Part shown: positions 25,141 to 33,883 of the stretch, one piece after another
Layout: each line of letters opens with the position of its first letter
How positions within the stretch are numbered: position 1 is the stretch's first letter
Assembly (NCBI GenBank): GCA_028713675.1
Contig: JAQTNV010000002.1
Span: 62,001 to 126,000, forward strand
Source of the DNA: a bacterium
GTDB lineage: Bacteria > Desulfobacterota > JAPLJL01
Direction: 5' to 3'
Length of the DNA: 64,000 bases
The notes under the pieces: model-generated
What the model was told of the DNA's origin: nothing
The model's database searches: none
What the model saw: only the letters and a program-made list of their open reading frames with translations
Translations under genes and position numbers: made by a program

Positions 25141-25218
25141 AATCCGGTCGATCCTGATCTCTGTCAGATTGCCTGGGCTAATAATCGCAGGGCGGAAATC
25201 GTGGCGGTTTCATATTGA
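25141..25218 (+). pseudogene. OmpA/Pal 3'-end fragment
   Basis: Twenty-five codons and a stop read as the last part of a Pal-like domain: NPVDPDLCQIAWANNRRAEI, then VAVSY. The intact copies in this operon end with RPVDPEHNRVAWAKNRRDEF and IPVDPGHNETAWAKNRRAEF. No start or remaining domain is present, so this is a duplicated or broken gene end left between the small Cys gene and the WG-repeat gene. Confidence 0.8.
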
Positions 25219-25259
25219 ATAATAGAACCGAAAATATTTTCCTTCAGGAGGAGGCAAGC

Positions 25260-25997
25260 ATGGCCAGTCGGCAAAAACCTTTACTGAACCCCTATTTTTC
25301 GGATGAAGGCGTTCCCTTCGAGAAATGGAATTGGCGGGGAAATCTTGACGAGGAAGGAAGATTATTGATCAAGCCCGTCGTTAATAATGCCCTCTTGTTT
25401 TCGGAGGGGCTGGCCGTTTTCGAAGTTAACGGCAAATGGGGATACCTTGATCGCAGGAGAGCGGTAATCATCGAACCGCAATTCGAGAAAGCGTCCAACT
25501 TTTTTGAGGACCTGGCCCGGGTCAAAAGGGATGGCAAGTGGGGTTTTATCAACCGGAGAGGGATTTTCGTGATCGCCCCCCAGTTTGAAGCTGCCAGGAG
25601 TTTTTCCGAAGGATTCGCCTGTGTTAAGGACGGAGGCAAATATGGATATGTCAACCACGCGGGGATGATGATCATCGAGCCGAGGTTTGAGGAGGCGTGG
25701 AGCTTTTCGGAGGGATTGGCCGGGATCAGAATCGGCAAACAGTGCGGATACATCGACCGTGACGGGATGATCGTGATCCGGCCCAGGTTCGAGATGGTCT
25801 CCCGGTTTTCCGAGGGACTGGCCCGCGTGAAGGTGGGAAACAAATGGGGATACATCAATACCAGAGGTCAAAACGTGATTGCTCCAAGATTCGAGTGGGC
25901 TTTGGATTTTTCCGATGGGAGCGCCTATGTGTGGACCGAACTAGGAATCAGAACTATCAACAATAATGGAAGAGTCCAAACCTCTCCGGTAATTTGA
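25260..25997 (+). CDS. WG-repeat protein
   Basis: A 245-residue protein made of about five WG (KWG) repeats with a period near 46 residues. Each has the form F-x-x-G-x-A-x-V, then GKWGY/F-I/V, then G-x-x-V-I-x-P-x-F. There is no signal peptide. Repeats of this type form beta-propeller-like or solenoid protein-binding surfaces; the partner is unknown. ATG at 25260 follows AGGAGGAGG; a TTG at 25215 is less likely because it lies in the Pal fragment. Part of the sigma-54 operon. Confidence 0.88.
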   Translation: MASRQKPLLNPYFSDEGVPFEKWNWRGNLDEEGRLLIKPVVNNALLFSEGLAVFEVNGKWGYLDRRRAVIIEPQFEKASNFFEDLARVKRDGKWGFINRRGIFVIAPQFEAARSFSEGFACVKDGGKYGYVNHAGMMIIEPRFEEAWSFSEGLAGIRIGKQCGYIDRDGMIVIRPRFEMVSRFSEGLARVKVGNKWGYINTRGQNVIAPRFEWALDFSDGSAYVWTELGIRTINNNGRVQTSPVI

Positions 25998-26032
25998 AAG
26001 GTAAAATCCAGAATGGGCCGGGGATAAGCGAG

Positions 26033-27127
26033 ATGGAAAACTTGAGTAAATTCGGCAGGGTTTTTAATGATTATTGGGAAAACAAATCCAAAATTCAAAT
26101 CATTTTAATTTCGCTCCTTTGTGTTTTGGCCACAGGGTTTTTGGAATGGCTTTTTCCTCCCGAAGTTGAGCTATCCATTTTTTGTTTGTTCCCAGCGGCT
26201 TTTGCCGCTTGGTATGTAAATAAAGAAGCTGGATATATAGTTTCCATTCTTGGTATTGCTGTCTGGATTACCGCGGATTTGTCATCGGCATCTCAACTTT
26301 CACATTTGGTATTCCTGTTGAATTCCCTCGCAATATTTTTCGGTTTTATTCTGGCGGTTACTCTCCTGGCCAATTTAAAACTTAGGTTAAAGAACCTGGC
26401 TGAGATTAACGAAACCAAGAAAAAGTTTTGGGATTTGGCGAGATGGTGGGATTTTCGAAATGCTCTGACGAGGCTGGATAGCTATGTGAACCAATCCCTG
26501 GATGATTCTTCTGTGATTGCAGATGAAAAACGGATTAATTATTTGAAAAAAATGGAGAAGGTTTGCAAAAACATGGCTGCTGCGACGGATGACCTTTTTG
26601 ATCCGGATCTCGTCGGCTCCGAGAAAATCCGCATTAATTCCAGGGAAATCGAGCTCACTAAATATCTTCAGAATATTTACGATGATTTTCTTTTATTGAT
26701 GAAAGCCAAAGGCATAAAGTTCGAGATGGAACGTCCGAAGCAAACGGCGAAAGTGTGGTTTGATCCCAAGTTGATGTATCAGGTATTTACGGAATTGCTA
26801 TCTAATGCGGTTCAATATTCGTTTCCCAAATCGACCATCACGCTGGGTGCGGAAATTGCCGACCATACGCTCCAGTTTTTTATCAAGGATCATGGTTTGG
26901 GGCTTACCGAAGAGGAAAAAACCGAAATATTTACTGATCACGAAGAATTGAAAAATGGATCATTTCCAGTGGGAAAAAGAAAATGGCCGGGACTGACGAT
27001 TACCAGACGAGTGATCGAAGCCCATGGCGGCCGGATGTGGCTGGAAAGCAATATCGGAGTTGGTACGACCGTTACCTTTTTCCTGCCGATGGAACCCACA
27101 AGTGATCAAACATTGGAGGGGTTGTGA
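26033..27127 (+). CDS. membrane kinase-like protein lacking the phospho-acceptor His
   Basis: A 364-residue protein. The N-terminal 115 residues contain about four transmembrane helices and match the membrane module of the diguanylate cyclases encoded at 27967 and 38873 (EVELSIFCLFPAAFAAW here, EITLSIFYLIPIAISAW there). The region that should hold the HisKA H-box HELRTPLT reads WDFRNALT, so Trp139 stands where His should be. An HATPase domain follows with N-box FTELLSNAVQYS, G1 KDHGLGL and a weak G2. It may bind ATP but should not autophosphorylate; a signalling adaptor is likely. ATG at 26033 preferred to a TTG at 25994. Confidence 0.82.
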   Translation: MENLSKFGRVFNDYWENKSKIQIILISLLCVLATGFLEWLFPPEVELSIFCLFPAAFAAWYVNKEAGYIVSILGIAVWITADLSSASQLSHLVFLLNSLAIFFGFILAVTLLANLKLRLKNLAEINETKKKFWDLARWWDFRNALTRLDSYVNQSLDDSSVIADEKRINYLKKMEKVCKNMAAATDDLFDPDLVGSEKIRINSREIELTKYLQNIYDDFLLLMKAKGIKFEMERPKQTAKVWFDPKLMYQVFTELLSNAVQYSFPKSTITLGAEIADHTLQFFIKDHGLGLTEEEKTEIFTDHEELKNGSFPVGKRKWPGLTITRRVIEAHGGRMWLESNIGVGTTVTFFLPMEPTSDQTLEGL

Positions 27128-27160
27128 AGGGCGAAAGAAAAAGGGGGAAAGGAGGTCGCC

Positions 27161-27961
27161 ATGTTTTCTATCTCTAAAAATATATTTAAATTGGTTTTGC
27201 GCCTCGCGATTGGATCAGCGCTGTTATTTTATTTGATGAGTTGCGCCAAGCCTCCCATCAGAGAAATCGCAACCGCCGAAGCCGCTTTGGAAAGCGCCCG
27301 CCAGGCCGAGGCTCCTGTTTATGCCCCGGAAACTTTTAAAAGCGCCGAAAGCATGCTGGATCAAGCCAAAAATGAGATGAAAGCGAAGGAATACGATCCT
27401 GCCCGGAATTCCGCCCTCAAGTCTCAGGAGTTTTCCAACCGTGCGATTGATGAAGCCCGAAAAAATAAAGCGATTGAAGAAGCCCGAAAAAATAATGCTG
27501 TCCAAACGAATCCAACCGAAAAAGAAAAAGCTGCGGGTCCGACGCTTAACCCAGCAGAAATTACAATCGCCGAACTGGAAGCGCAAAAGGTCGGCCCGGC
27601 GGCCATGGGTGAAGGGATAAGGATTTCCGCACTCGAACCGATTCATTTTGCATTCGATGACTATACCCTTACGGATAAGGCCAGGGAGATTTTGACCCAC
27701 CATGCGGATTGGTTGAAGCGCTATCAAAACATAAAAGTTTTGATCGAAGGTCATTGCGACGAACGAGGATCGAACGAATATAACATTGCTTTGGGCGAGA
27801 AACGGGCAAAAAGCACCCGGGATTATCTTGCTTATCTTGGGGTTGAGGCAGACCGGTTTACCATTATCAGTTATGGTGAAGAGATCCCCGTTGATCCCGG
27901 GCACAATGAAACCGCCTGGGCCAAGAACCGCCGGGCGGAGTTCGTCGTTAAAATCAAATAG
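27161..27961 (+). CDS. Pal/OmpA-family lipoprotein with DUF4398-like domain
   Basis: A 266-residue protein with lipobox (YLMSC), a helical Ala/Lys-rich DUF4398-like segment (about 30-115, EAALESARQAEAP and FKSAESMLDQAKNEM) containing a direct repeat of IDEARKNKA/IEEARKNNA, and a C-terminal OmpA/Pal domain (about 150-266) with IEGHCDERGS and AWAKNRRAEF. Ribosome binding site AAAGGAGG. It is a second cell-wall-binding lipoprotein in the same operon as the one at 24194. Confidence 0.92.
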   Translation: MFSISKNIFKLVLRLAIGSALLFYLMSCAKPPIREIATAEAALESARQAEAPVYAPETFKSAESMLDQAKNEMKAKEYDPARNSALKSQEFSNRAIDEARKNKAIEEARKNNAVQTNPTEKEKAAGPTLNPAEITIAELEAQKVGPAAMGEGIRISALEPIHFAFDDYTLTDKAREILTHHADWLKRYQNIKVLIEGHCDERGSNEYNIALGEKRAKSTRDYLAYLGVEADRFTIISYGEEIPVDPGHNETAWAKNRRAEFVVKIK

Positions 27962-27966
27962 CAAAT

Positions 27967-28827
27967 ATGATTGTGATTAAATTCCCCAAAGCGCTTCAGA
28001 TAACCCTCGAATTTTTATTCGTCGTTTGCTTGGGATATTTTGAATATATCACCGGCCCGGAAATTACCCTTTCCATTTTTTATCTGATCCCGATTGCCAT
28101 CAGCGCCTGGTTTACCGGCAGGAATTCCGGGATTTTCATATCCCTGATTGCCGGGGCCACATGGCTGATTGTCGATTTAGCTTCCGGGAATGTCTACTCC
28201 AAGCCTTGGATTCTTTATTGGAATACATTGGTCAGGTTGGGATTCTATCTAATAACGTCGTTGGCACTATCCCTGTTAAAGAAAGAATATGACGAGAAAA
28301 GGACCTTGGCTAATTTCGATTTTCTGACCGGGGCGGCGAACTCGAGATATTTTTCGGAACTGGCCGTCAAGGAAATAGAATCGGCAAAAAGATATAAGCG
28401 TCCGTTCGTTCTGGCTTTCATCGATCTGGATAATTTTAAAGCGGTTAATGATAAATTCGGCCATAGCACCGGCGATGATGTTTTGCGGGAAGCGGTAAAG
28501 GTTATCCAGAGCGGCGTCCGTTCGATGGATATCGTGGCCAGATTAGGCGGCGACGAGTTTGTTGTTTTGTTTCCGGAAATTGGATATGAGAAGGCTTTGA
28601 AAGCCATTTCCAGGATCGAGGAAAAACTGTTAGAGAGAATGAAAGAAAACAGCTGGCCGGTAACCTTCAGCATCGGGGTTGCCGATTTTCCCGTTCCTCC
28701 CATTTCTGTTGATGCAATGATAAAAAAAGCGGACCTCCTGATGTACTCCGCCAAAAAGAGCAATAAGGACATGCCCAGGCGGGATGGAAAGCACCCTTAT
28801 CGCAAAACAAGTTTTGAATTCATTTGA
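27967..28827 (+). CDS. diguanylate cyclase with four-helix membrane sensor
   Basis: A 286-residue protein: about four transmembrane helices in residues 10-105, then a GGDEF domain (about 112-275). The active-site loop is intact (ARLGGDEF, 194-198) and an RxxD inhibitory site is present five residues before it (Arg185, Asp188). It should make c-di-GMP with product inhibition. The membrane module is shared with the kinase-like protein two genes upstream. It starts 5 nt after the Pal gene and is the last gene before the terminator at 29004-29037. Confidence 0.94.
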   Translation: MIVIKFPKALQITLEFLFVVCLGYFEYITGPEITLSIFYLIPIAISAWFTGRNSGIFISLIAGATWLIVDLASGNVYSKPWILYWNTLVRLGFYLITSLALSLLKKEYDEKRTLANFDFLTGAANSRYFSELAVKEIESAKRYKRPFVLAFIDLDNFKAVNDKFGHSTGDDVLREAVKVIQSGVRSMDIVARLGGDEFVVLFPEIGYEKALKAISRIEEKLLERMKENSWPVTFSIGVADFPVPPISVDAMIKKADLLMYSAKKSNKDMPRRDGKHPYRKTSFEFI

Positions 28828-28963
28828 TTAGATTACGGTAATATCTCATGAATATTTCATCCTTACCACCTTCGGTTGGATCATTTTTATGGAAAAAGCC
28901 TCCGGCAGGAAGATTGAATAAAAGATATATTTTTTATACAATTAAACAATCGATTTATAAGGG

Positions 28964-28983
28964 TCCGGGAGACAATTCCCGGA
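28964..28983 (+). other. short hairpin before the terminator
   Basis: TCCGGGA-gacaat-TCCCGGA forms a perfect 7-bp stem 20 nt before the terminator at 29004. It may be part of the same transcript end. The remaining 28828-28963 is AT-rich and shows nothing else. Confidence 0.4.
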
Positions 28984-29003
28984 GGTTCGCTTGAATGGCC
29001 GGG

Positions 29004-29037
29004 CCACCATTCCTTTATTGGAATGGTGGTTTTTTTT
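29004..29037 (+). terminator. strong rho-independent terminator
   Basis: CCACCATTCC-tttatt-GGAATGGTGG, a perfect 10-bp stem, is followed by eight T. It closes the sigma-54 operon that begins near 24142. Confidence 0.92.
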
Positions 29038-29059
29038 ATTAACCGAGATCAAGCCCGAA

Positions 29060-29188
29060 ATGGAGACCGCTTTCCGGAGATTCAAACGCTGGTTCCGCTA
29101 TCATATCTGGCGGAGACATCGCCGTCTGATCACCGCACTTCTACTCGGCTTCGGCCTCGCCTGTTTGTTCTGCTGGCATATGAGATAA
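29060..29188 (+). CDS. possible small membrane protein
   Basis: A 42-residue frame with an Arg/Trp/Phe-rich first half and a hydrophobic helix (LITALLLGFGLACLF). Longer readings run through the terminator stem and are unlikely. No clear ribosome binding site. It would be a bitopic inner-membrane peptide of unknown function, positioned before the FGE-like gene. Confidence 0.4.
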   Translation: METAFRRFKRWFRYHIWRRHRRLITALLLGFGLACLFCWHMR

Positions 29189-29233
29189 ATGGATAAAACA
29201 GAATGCCAAAAAATTAAACCAGGAGGAATGAAG

Positions 29234-30115
29234 ATGAAGATTTCCAAGGAACGTATTTTAGGCACTCTCTTTTTTGTGCTGGTTTTGTTTTCTGTGCGAG
29301 CCGACGCAGGGAATCCTGTTCCTCCGAAGTCTCCAGCTTCACCGGCTGTGAATAAAAATACGCCCCAGATTGGCAAGGAATATGCCTCTCCCGGGGGCAA
29401 AGGGGGCCCCATGCTCTATATCCCCGCCGGGGAATTTTTGATGGGTTGCAATGCAGCGGTGGACAATCAATGTAAAAGCGATGAAAAACCTTATCATCTG
29501 GTTAATTTAAGTGCTTATTATATTGATAAATACGACGTTACGGTTGATGACTACGCCAAATGCGTGAAGGAAAAGCAATGCAAAATTCCCGATACGTTTC
29601 AATATTGCAATTGGGGAAAACCTGACCGGGGCAAATATCCAATCAACTGCGCGGAATGGAACCATGCTCAGGCGTATTGCCAGTGGGCCGGCAAGAGACT
29701 GCCGACCGAAGCGGAGTGGGAGAAGGCGGCCCGGGGCACGGACGGGCGAAAGTATCCCTGGGGCAATCAGGCCGCTTCTTGTGAATATGCGGTGATGAGC
29801 GCGGGCGGTGACGGCTGCAGCAAGGATCAGACTTGGCCCGTGGGGAGCAAACCGAGCGGGGCGAGCCCTTACGGGGTAATAGATATGGCAGGGAATGTCT
29901 GGAACTGGGTCCAGGATTGGTATGAGAAGGATTACAGTAAAAGTCTGCCCCAGAATCCTACGGGTCCTTCTTCTGGTGCCTCTCGGGTGGCGCGCGGCGG
30001 TTCATGGGAACTCGATCCGAGCTACCTGCGATCATCTGCCCGGAATGTTTTCAACCCCGGGAGCCGGCATCCCGACAGTGGGTTTCGATGTGTATATGCC
30101 GGGCCAAACAGGTAA
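29234..30115 (+). CDS. secreted formylglycine-generating-enzyme-like (SUMF1) protein
   Basis: A 293-residue protein with a signal peptide (about 1-26) and one FGE-sulfatase (SUMF1/EgtB-like) domain (about 55-290): MLYIPAGEFLMG, NCAEWNHAQAYCQWAGKRLP, TEAEWEKAARG and GGSWELDPSYLRSSAR with GFRCVYA at the end. Many bacterial members are not sulfatase activators, and the Cys pair needed for that is not clear here. Ribosome binding site AGGAGG points to ATG at 29234. Followed after 14 nt by the trehalose-phosphate synthase gene, so it may regulate or sense for that system, but this is inference. Confidence 0.88.
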   Translation: MKISKERILGTLFFVLVLFSVRADAGNPVPPKSPASPAVNKNTPQIGKEYASPGGKGGPMLYIPAGEFLMGCNAAVDNQCKSDEKPYHLVNLSAYYIDKYDVTVDDYAKCVKEKQCKIPDTFQYCNWGKPDRGKYPINCAEWNHAQAYCQWAGKRLPTEAEWEKAARGTDGRKYPWGNQAASCEYAVMSAGGDGCSKDQTWPVGSKPSGASPYGVIDMAGNVWNWVQDWYEKDYSKSLPQNPTGPSSGASRVARGGSWELDPSYLRSSARNVFNPGSRHPDSGFRCVYAGPNR

Positions 30116-30129
30116 CCGGAAGCGCATTT

Positions 30130-32367
30130 GTGAAAATCACACTCCGCCTCATTGTTGCTCTTCTCCTGGCCGCGGCTTTAGTTGCGTCCGCTTTTTCCTA
30201 TCTGCAGGTACGCAGCGAGAGAACCCGGCTTAACGAAGAGCTGGAGCGACGGGCGGGGATCCTGGCGGAAAGCCTGCAGGAAACGGTGACGGAACTCGTC
30301 CGCGCCGATTCCTCCGTCAAACTCAAGCGCCTGGTGGAGAAATTCGGAAACCGCGAGCGGCTGATCGGGATTATCGTCTTCGACAATGCGGGCAGCGTCC
30401 TCGCGGAGACCCCGGGGCTATCCGCAAAAATATCCGGACCGGTTGACCAGCTTTCCAAGTCGGCGAACGAAAATGGTGAGTTTTCCACTTTCGTTAAAAT
30501 CAACGGCAGGAAGACGCATGCTTACCTCGTTTCTCTCCGCCAGGAGGAAAGCGTTCTCGGTTCGCTCGGCTTATTTCATGATGCCTCGTATATAAGCGTG
30601 AGGCTCCGGGAAATCTGGAAATATAACTTCCTCCGTCTCCTGGTCCTTTCGCTCCTGATCACCCTGACCACCGTTCTGGTGGTCCGTTGGAGTATCACGG
30701 GACCAATCGCGAAGATTGCCGTATGGCTTAAAAGTCTGCGGATGGGAGTGGCGAACCAGCCGATCTCTCTGCCTCGAGGTGACATCCTGGGTCCTTTGGC
30801 GGAGGAGGTAGCACATTTGGCCAAAAGCCTGGCCCAGGCGAGGTCGGCGGCGGAAGAGGAAGCCCGGCTTCGGATATCATCCGATTCCCTTTGGACGGAA
30901 GAAAGATTAAAGGAATTTATTAAAAACGAGCTCGGGGGGAAGAACCTGTATGTTATCTCGAACCGCGAACCGTACATGCACGTCCGCCAGGGTCGCAAGG
31001 TGGAATGCATAGTCCCGGCGGGAGGGCTGGTAACCGCCCTGGACCCGATATTACGGGCCTGCGGCGGGGTCTGGCTCGCCCACGGCAGCGGCGATGCAGA
31101 TATGGAAACCTCGGATGAAAAAGGAAAGCTGCGCGTTCCTCCGAATCAACCCTCTTACACCTTGAAGCGGGTCTGGCTGACAAAGGAGGAGGAAGAAGGA
31201 TATTATTACGGCTTTTCCAATGAGGGAATGTGGCCCCTCTGCCATATTACCCACACCCGCCCGGTTTTCCGGTTGGATGATTGGATCAATTATCAAAAGG
31301 TCAACGAGAAATTCTGCGAGGCATTGCAGGAGGAAATATCCGGGGAGGAAGCGCCCCTGGTCCTGATCCAGGATTATCATTTCGCCCTTCTCCCGCTATT
31401 AATCAAGGCGAAAAAACCGGACGCGAAGGTGGCGATCTTCTGGCATATACCCTGGCCCAACCCCGAAGCCTTCGGGATCTGTCCCTGGAAAAAAGAGATC
31501 CTGCTCGGGATGCTGGGCGCGGATCTGGTCGGCTTTCACACCCAGTTCCATTGCAATAATTTTTTGGAAACGGTCGACCGTTTCCTGGAATCCAAGATCA
31601 ACTGGGACGAATTTTCCGTGGAACGACATGGACATGCTACCCTGATAAAGCCGTTCCCGATCAGCGTCGCGTTCCCCGCCTCTCCCCCCGAGGTGGAGAA
31701 GACCCCACCGAACGGATCACTCCGGGAATCGATTCTCAAGGAGATTGGAGTTAACACCCAATTTCTGGGCGTGGGGGTAGACCGCATCGACTATACCAAG
31801 GGCATTATCGAAAGGTTTCGCGCGGTTGAGCGGTTCATTCAAAAGTATCCCGATTTCTCCGGGAAGTTTACTTTTGTCGAACTCGGCGCCCCGAGCCGGA
31901 CGCACATCAAGCGATACCATGACCTTCTGTCCGAAGTTGAAGAGACCGCCGATAAGATTAATTGGAGCCTTCAGGCCAAATCCTGGAGACCGATCGTATT
32001 CCTGAAAGCACATCATAGCCACGAGGCGATTAACCGGTATTACAAAACCGCGGATGTCTGCCTGGTCACCTCCCTGCATGACGGAATGAACCTGGTCGCC
32101 AAGGAATATATCGCCTCGCGCTCGGATGAGAGCGGGGTGCTGATATTGAGCCAGTTCACCGGCGCGGCCAGGGAACTTCACGATGCTTTAATGGTTAATC
32201 CCTATGACATTGAGGAAATGGCTGATGCAATCTACGCAGCGTTGACGATGAAACCCGACGAGAAGACGGAGCGAATGAGAAGACTACGCCAAACCATCAG
32301 GGAACGGAATATTTACCGCTGGGCGGGAACCCTGGTCTCGGCTCTGGTACGGATGAGGGTCCAATGA
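30130..32367 (+). CDS. otsA: membrane-anchored HAMP-trehalose-6-phosphate synthase fusion
   Basis: A 745-residue fusion. A sensor-like N-terminus has a transmembrane helix (about 3-22), a periplasmic region of about 140 residues, a second helix (about 165-185) and a HAMP-like segment (to about 250). The rest (about 285-740) is a GT20 trehalose-phosphate synthase with [39 protein letters not shown] and [12 protein letters not shown]. It uses a nucleotide-glucose and glucose-6-P to make trehalose-6-P. GTG at 30130 with GGAAG just upstream is the start; a longer reading overlaps the FGE gene. The phosphatase gene follows. The sensor suggests control of synthesis by an envelope or osmotic cue. 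Confidence 0.92.
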   Translation: MKITLRLIVALLLAAALVASAFSYLQVRSERTRLNEELERRAGILAESLQETVTELVRADSSVKLKRLVEKFGNRERLIGIIVFDNAGSVLAETPGLSAKISGPVDQLSKSANENGEFSTFVKINGRKTHAYLVSLRQEESVLGSLGLFHDASYISVRLREIWKYNFLRLLVLSLLITLTTVLVVRWSITGPIAKIAVWLKSLRMGVANQPISLPRGDILGPLAEEVAHLAKSLAQARSAAEEEARLRISSDSLWTEERLKEFIKNELGGKNLYVISNREPYMHVRQGRKVECIVPAGGLVTALDPILRACGGVWLAHGSGDADMETSDEKGKLRVPPNQPSYTLKRVWLTKEEEEGYYYGFSNEGMWPLCHITHTRPVFRLDDWINYQKVNEKFCEALQEEISGEEAPLVLIQDYHFALLPLLIKAKKPDAKVAIFWHIPWPNPEAFGICPWKKEILLGMLGADLVGFHTQFHCNNFLETVDRFLESKINWDEFSVERHGHATLIKPFPISVAFPASPPEVEKTPPNGSLRESILKEIGVNTQFLGVGVDRIDYTKGIIERFRAVERFIQKYPDFSGKFTFVELGAPSRTHIKRYHDLLSEVEETADKINWSLQAKSWRPIVFLKAHHSHEAINRYYKTADVCLVTSLHDGMNLVAKEYIASRSDESGVLILSQFTGAARELHDALMVNPYDIEEMADAIYAALTMKPDEKTERMRRLRQTIRERNIYRWAGTLVSALVRMRVQ

Positions 32368-32415
32368 AATATCGGGACATGATGGAGAAGGTTTTACGAA
32401 TCCAAAAGCCGAAGG

Positions 32416-33219
32416 ATGATTAAAAAACATTTTTTCGATCCGAAAGCAGGGGGGTGGAATACAGCAGTAAAAAATATAAGAGCAAACCGCCCTCTGCTCC
32501 TGCTGCTTGATTACGATGGAACCATTACCCCGATAAAAAGCAGCCCAGGGTTGGCGATCCTTCCGAGTAACAAGAGGGATCTGATCGAAGCTCTGTCGGA
32601 ACATCCCGGGGTCCGGGTCGGATTTGTAACCGGTAGATCACTCACTGACATTTGGAAATTGGTACGCCTGGAAAATGTGATTTATATCGCCAACCATGGT
32701 CTCCAAATCCGGGCTGGAAAGCTGAGCTGGATCCATCCCCGGGCAAAACGGACCGCCCATTTGCTTTCCGCGGTTGGCCAGAATCTTAAGGAAGTCCTAG
32801 GGCAGGCAAACGGGGTCGAGATTGAAGATAAGGTGCTGACCGTGAGCATTCATTATCGTAATATGAGGAACTGGCCGGTCGCCCGCCTGAAAGAATCGAT
32901 AAAAAAGCTTCTGCAACCGCATCAAAGGGAGCTGAAGCTTTCCGTCGGGAAAAAGGTAATAGAGATCAGGCCTAATATCCACTGGGATAAAGGCCTAGGG
33001 GTGCAAAAAATCGTGAAAATGCTTAAATATACAAAACCGCCGCTGAAAATATTTCTGGGTGACGATGTGACGGATGAAGATGTTTTCCGGGTCTTGAAAA
33101 AAGATGGAATCGGGATCAGGGTGGGAAGGTCGCTAAAAACCGAGGCCCGCTATTACCTCCGCAATCCAAAAGAGGTTTTTGAGTTTTTGAAATTAATGGG
33201 AAAGTCCCTAAGCAACTGA
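32416..33219 (+). CDS. otsB: trehalose-6-phosphate phosphatase
   Basis: A 267-residue HAD-superfamily phosphatase: motif I LLDYDGTITP with two catalytic Asp, motif II VTGRS, and motif IV GDDVTDEDVF. It removes phosphate from trehalose-6-P made by the fused synthase encoded 48 nt upstream. Length matches the OtsB family. It is followed after 1 nt by the DUF5752 gene. Confidence 0.95.
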   Translation: MIKKHFFDPKAGGWNTAVKNIRANRPLLLLLDYDGTITPIKSSPGLAILPSNKRDLIEALSEHPGVRVGFVTGRSLTDIWKLVRLENVIYIANHGLQIRAGKLSWIHPRAKRTAHLLSAVGQNLKEVLGQANGVEIEDKVLTVSIHYRNMRNWPVARLKESIKKLLQPHQRELKLSVGKKVIEIRPNIHWDKGLGVQKIVKMLKYTKPPLKIFLGDDVTDEDVFRVLKKDGIGIRVGRSLKTEARYYLRNPKEVFEFLKLMGKSLSN

Positions 33220-33220
33220 A

Positions 33221-33883
33221 ATGCCCACTTTTCATTTCAATACCCGGCGTAATCTCTTGGAGCTTACCGGCCTGAAGGCCAGGAACATCAAGGAGCTCCT
33301 CGAAGGGCTTCGCTCCGTCCCTCGCTCGGTTATCTACTACCATACGCATCATTACCTCCAGCAGCATCAATATCTTTATCCCGAGCCCCCTAATGATTTC
33401 GCCTACTGGGTCCGGGAGGTTTTGGGGGAAAAACAGCTGGGAGAGGAACTGTTTGCCATTGACCTCTGTCAGTTTCCCGATTTGGAGCGTCTGCGGGACC
33501 GGATTATTGCCCTCCTGGAGAAATATCTGGAAAAAAACAATTTAATAACAGTGCATCCCGGAGCCGAGTTCCATTTTATCCGGTCCATTTCCTTTGTTTT
33601 TCCTACCTTGTATCAAGCCGATAACCTGGCTGAATTCGTCCAGGCCCTGAAAAAAGTGAGCATTCACTCGCTTTACTTTCATATTTTTGAAGCCACCGTC
33701 CGTCTGGGCAAGAATGAAAATGATTTTTCCCGGTGGCTGCGGGAGAGTTTGCACGAAGACGGTTTGGCCGACCGGATTACCCGGCTGGATCCCTACACCC
33801 AAACCATGGAAGGGCTGCGGAACCGGATTTGTTCCCTGGTCGAGGCCCGGATCAAAGATATAAATAATGCCCAAGCTCGCTGA
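33221..33883 (+). CDS. DUF5752-family protein
   Basis: A 220-residue protein of two similar halves, each with the pattern SLYFHIFEATV or SVIYYHTHHYL, then FxRWLREsL/VREVLGE, then LxDRI, then ERLRDRI/EGLRNRI. It lacks a signal peptide or membrane helix. It is commonly encoded next to trehalose or glycosyl-transfer genes. The 3' end overlaps treT by 17 nt. Function unknown; a regulatory or binding partner of TreT or OtsA is inferred from linkage. Confidence 0.82.
   Translation: MPTFHFNTRRNLLELTGLKARNIKELLEGLRSVPRSVIYYHTHHYLQQHQYLYPEPPNDFAYWVREVLGEKQLGEELFAIDLCQFPDLERLRDRIIALLEKYLEKNNLITVHPGAEFHFIRSISFVFPTLYQADNLAEFVQALKKVSIHSLYFHIFEATVRLGKNENDFSRWLRESLHEDGLADRITRLDPYTQTMEGLRNRICSLVEARIKDINNAQAR

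Noticed and set aside
28964..29037. Possible riboswitch before the FGE-like gene
   Set aside because: The sequence is a hairpin followed by a strong terminator but lacks the conserved core of any riboswitch class I know; an operon terminator explains it.
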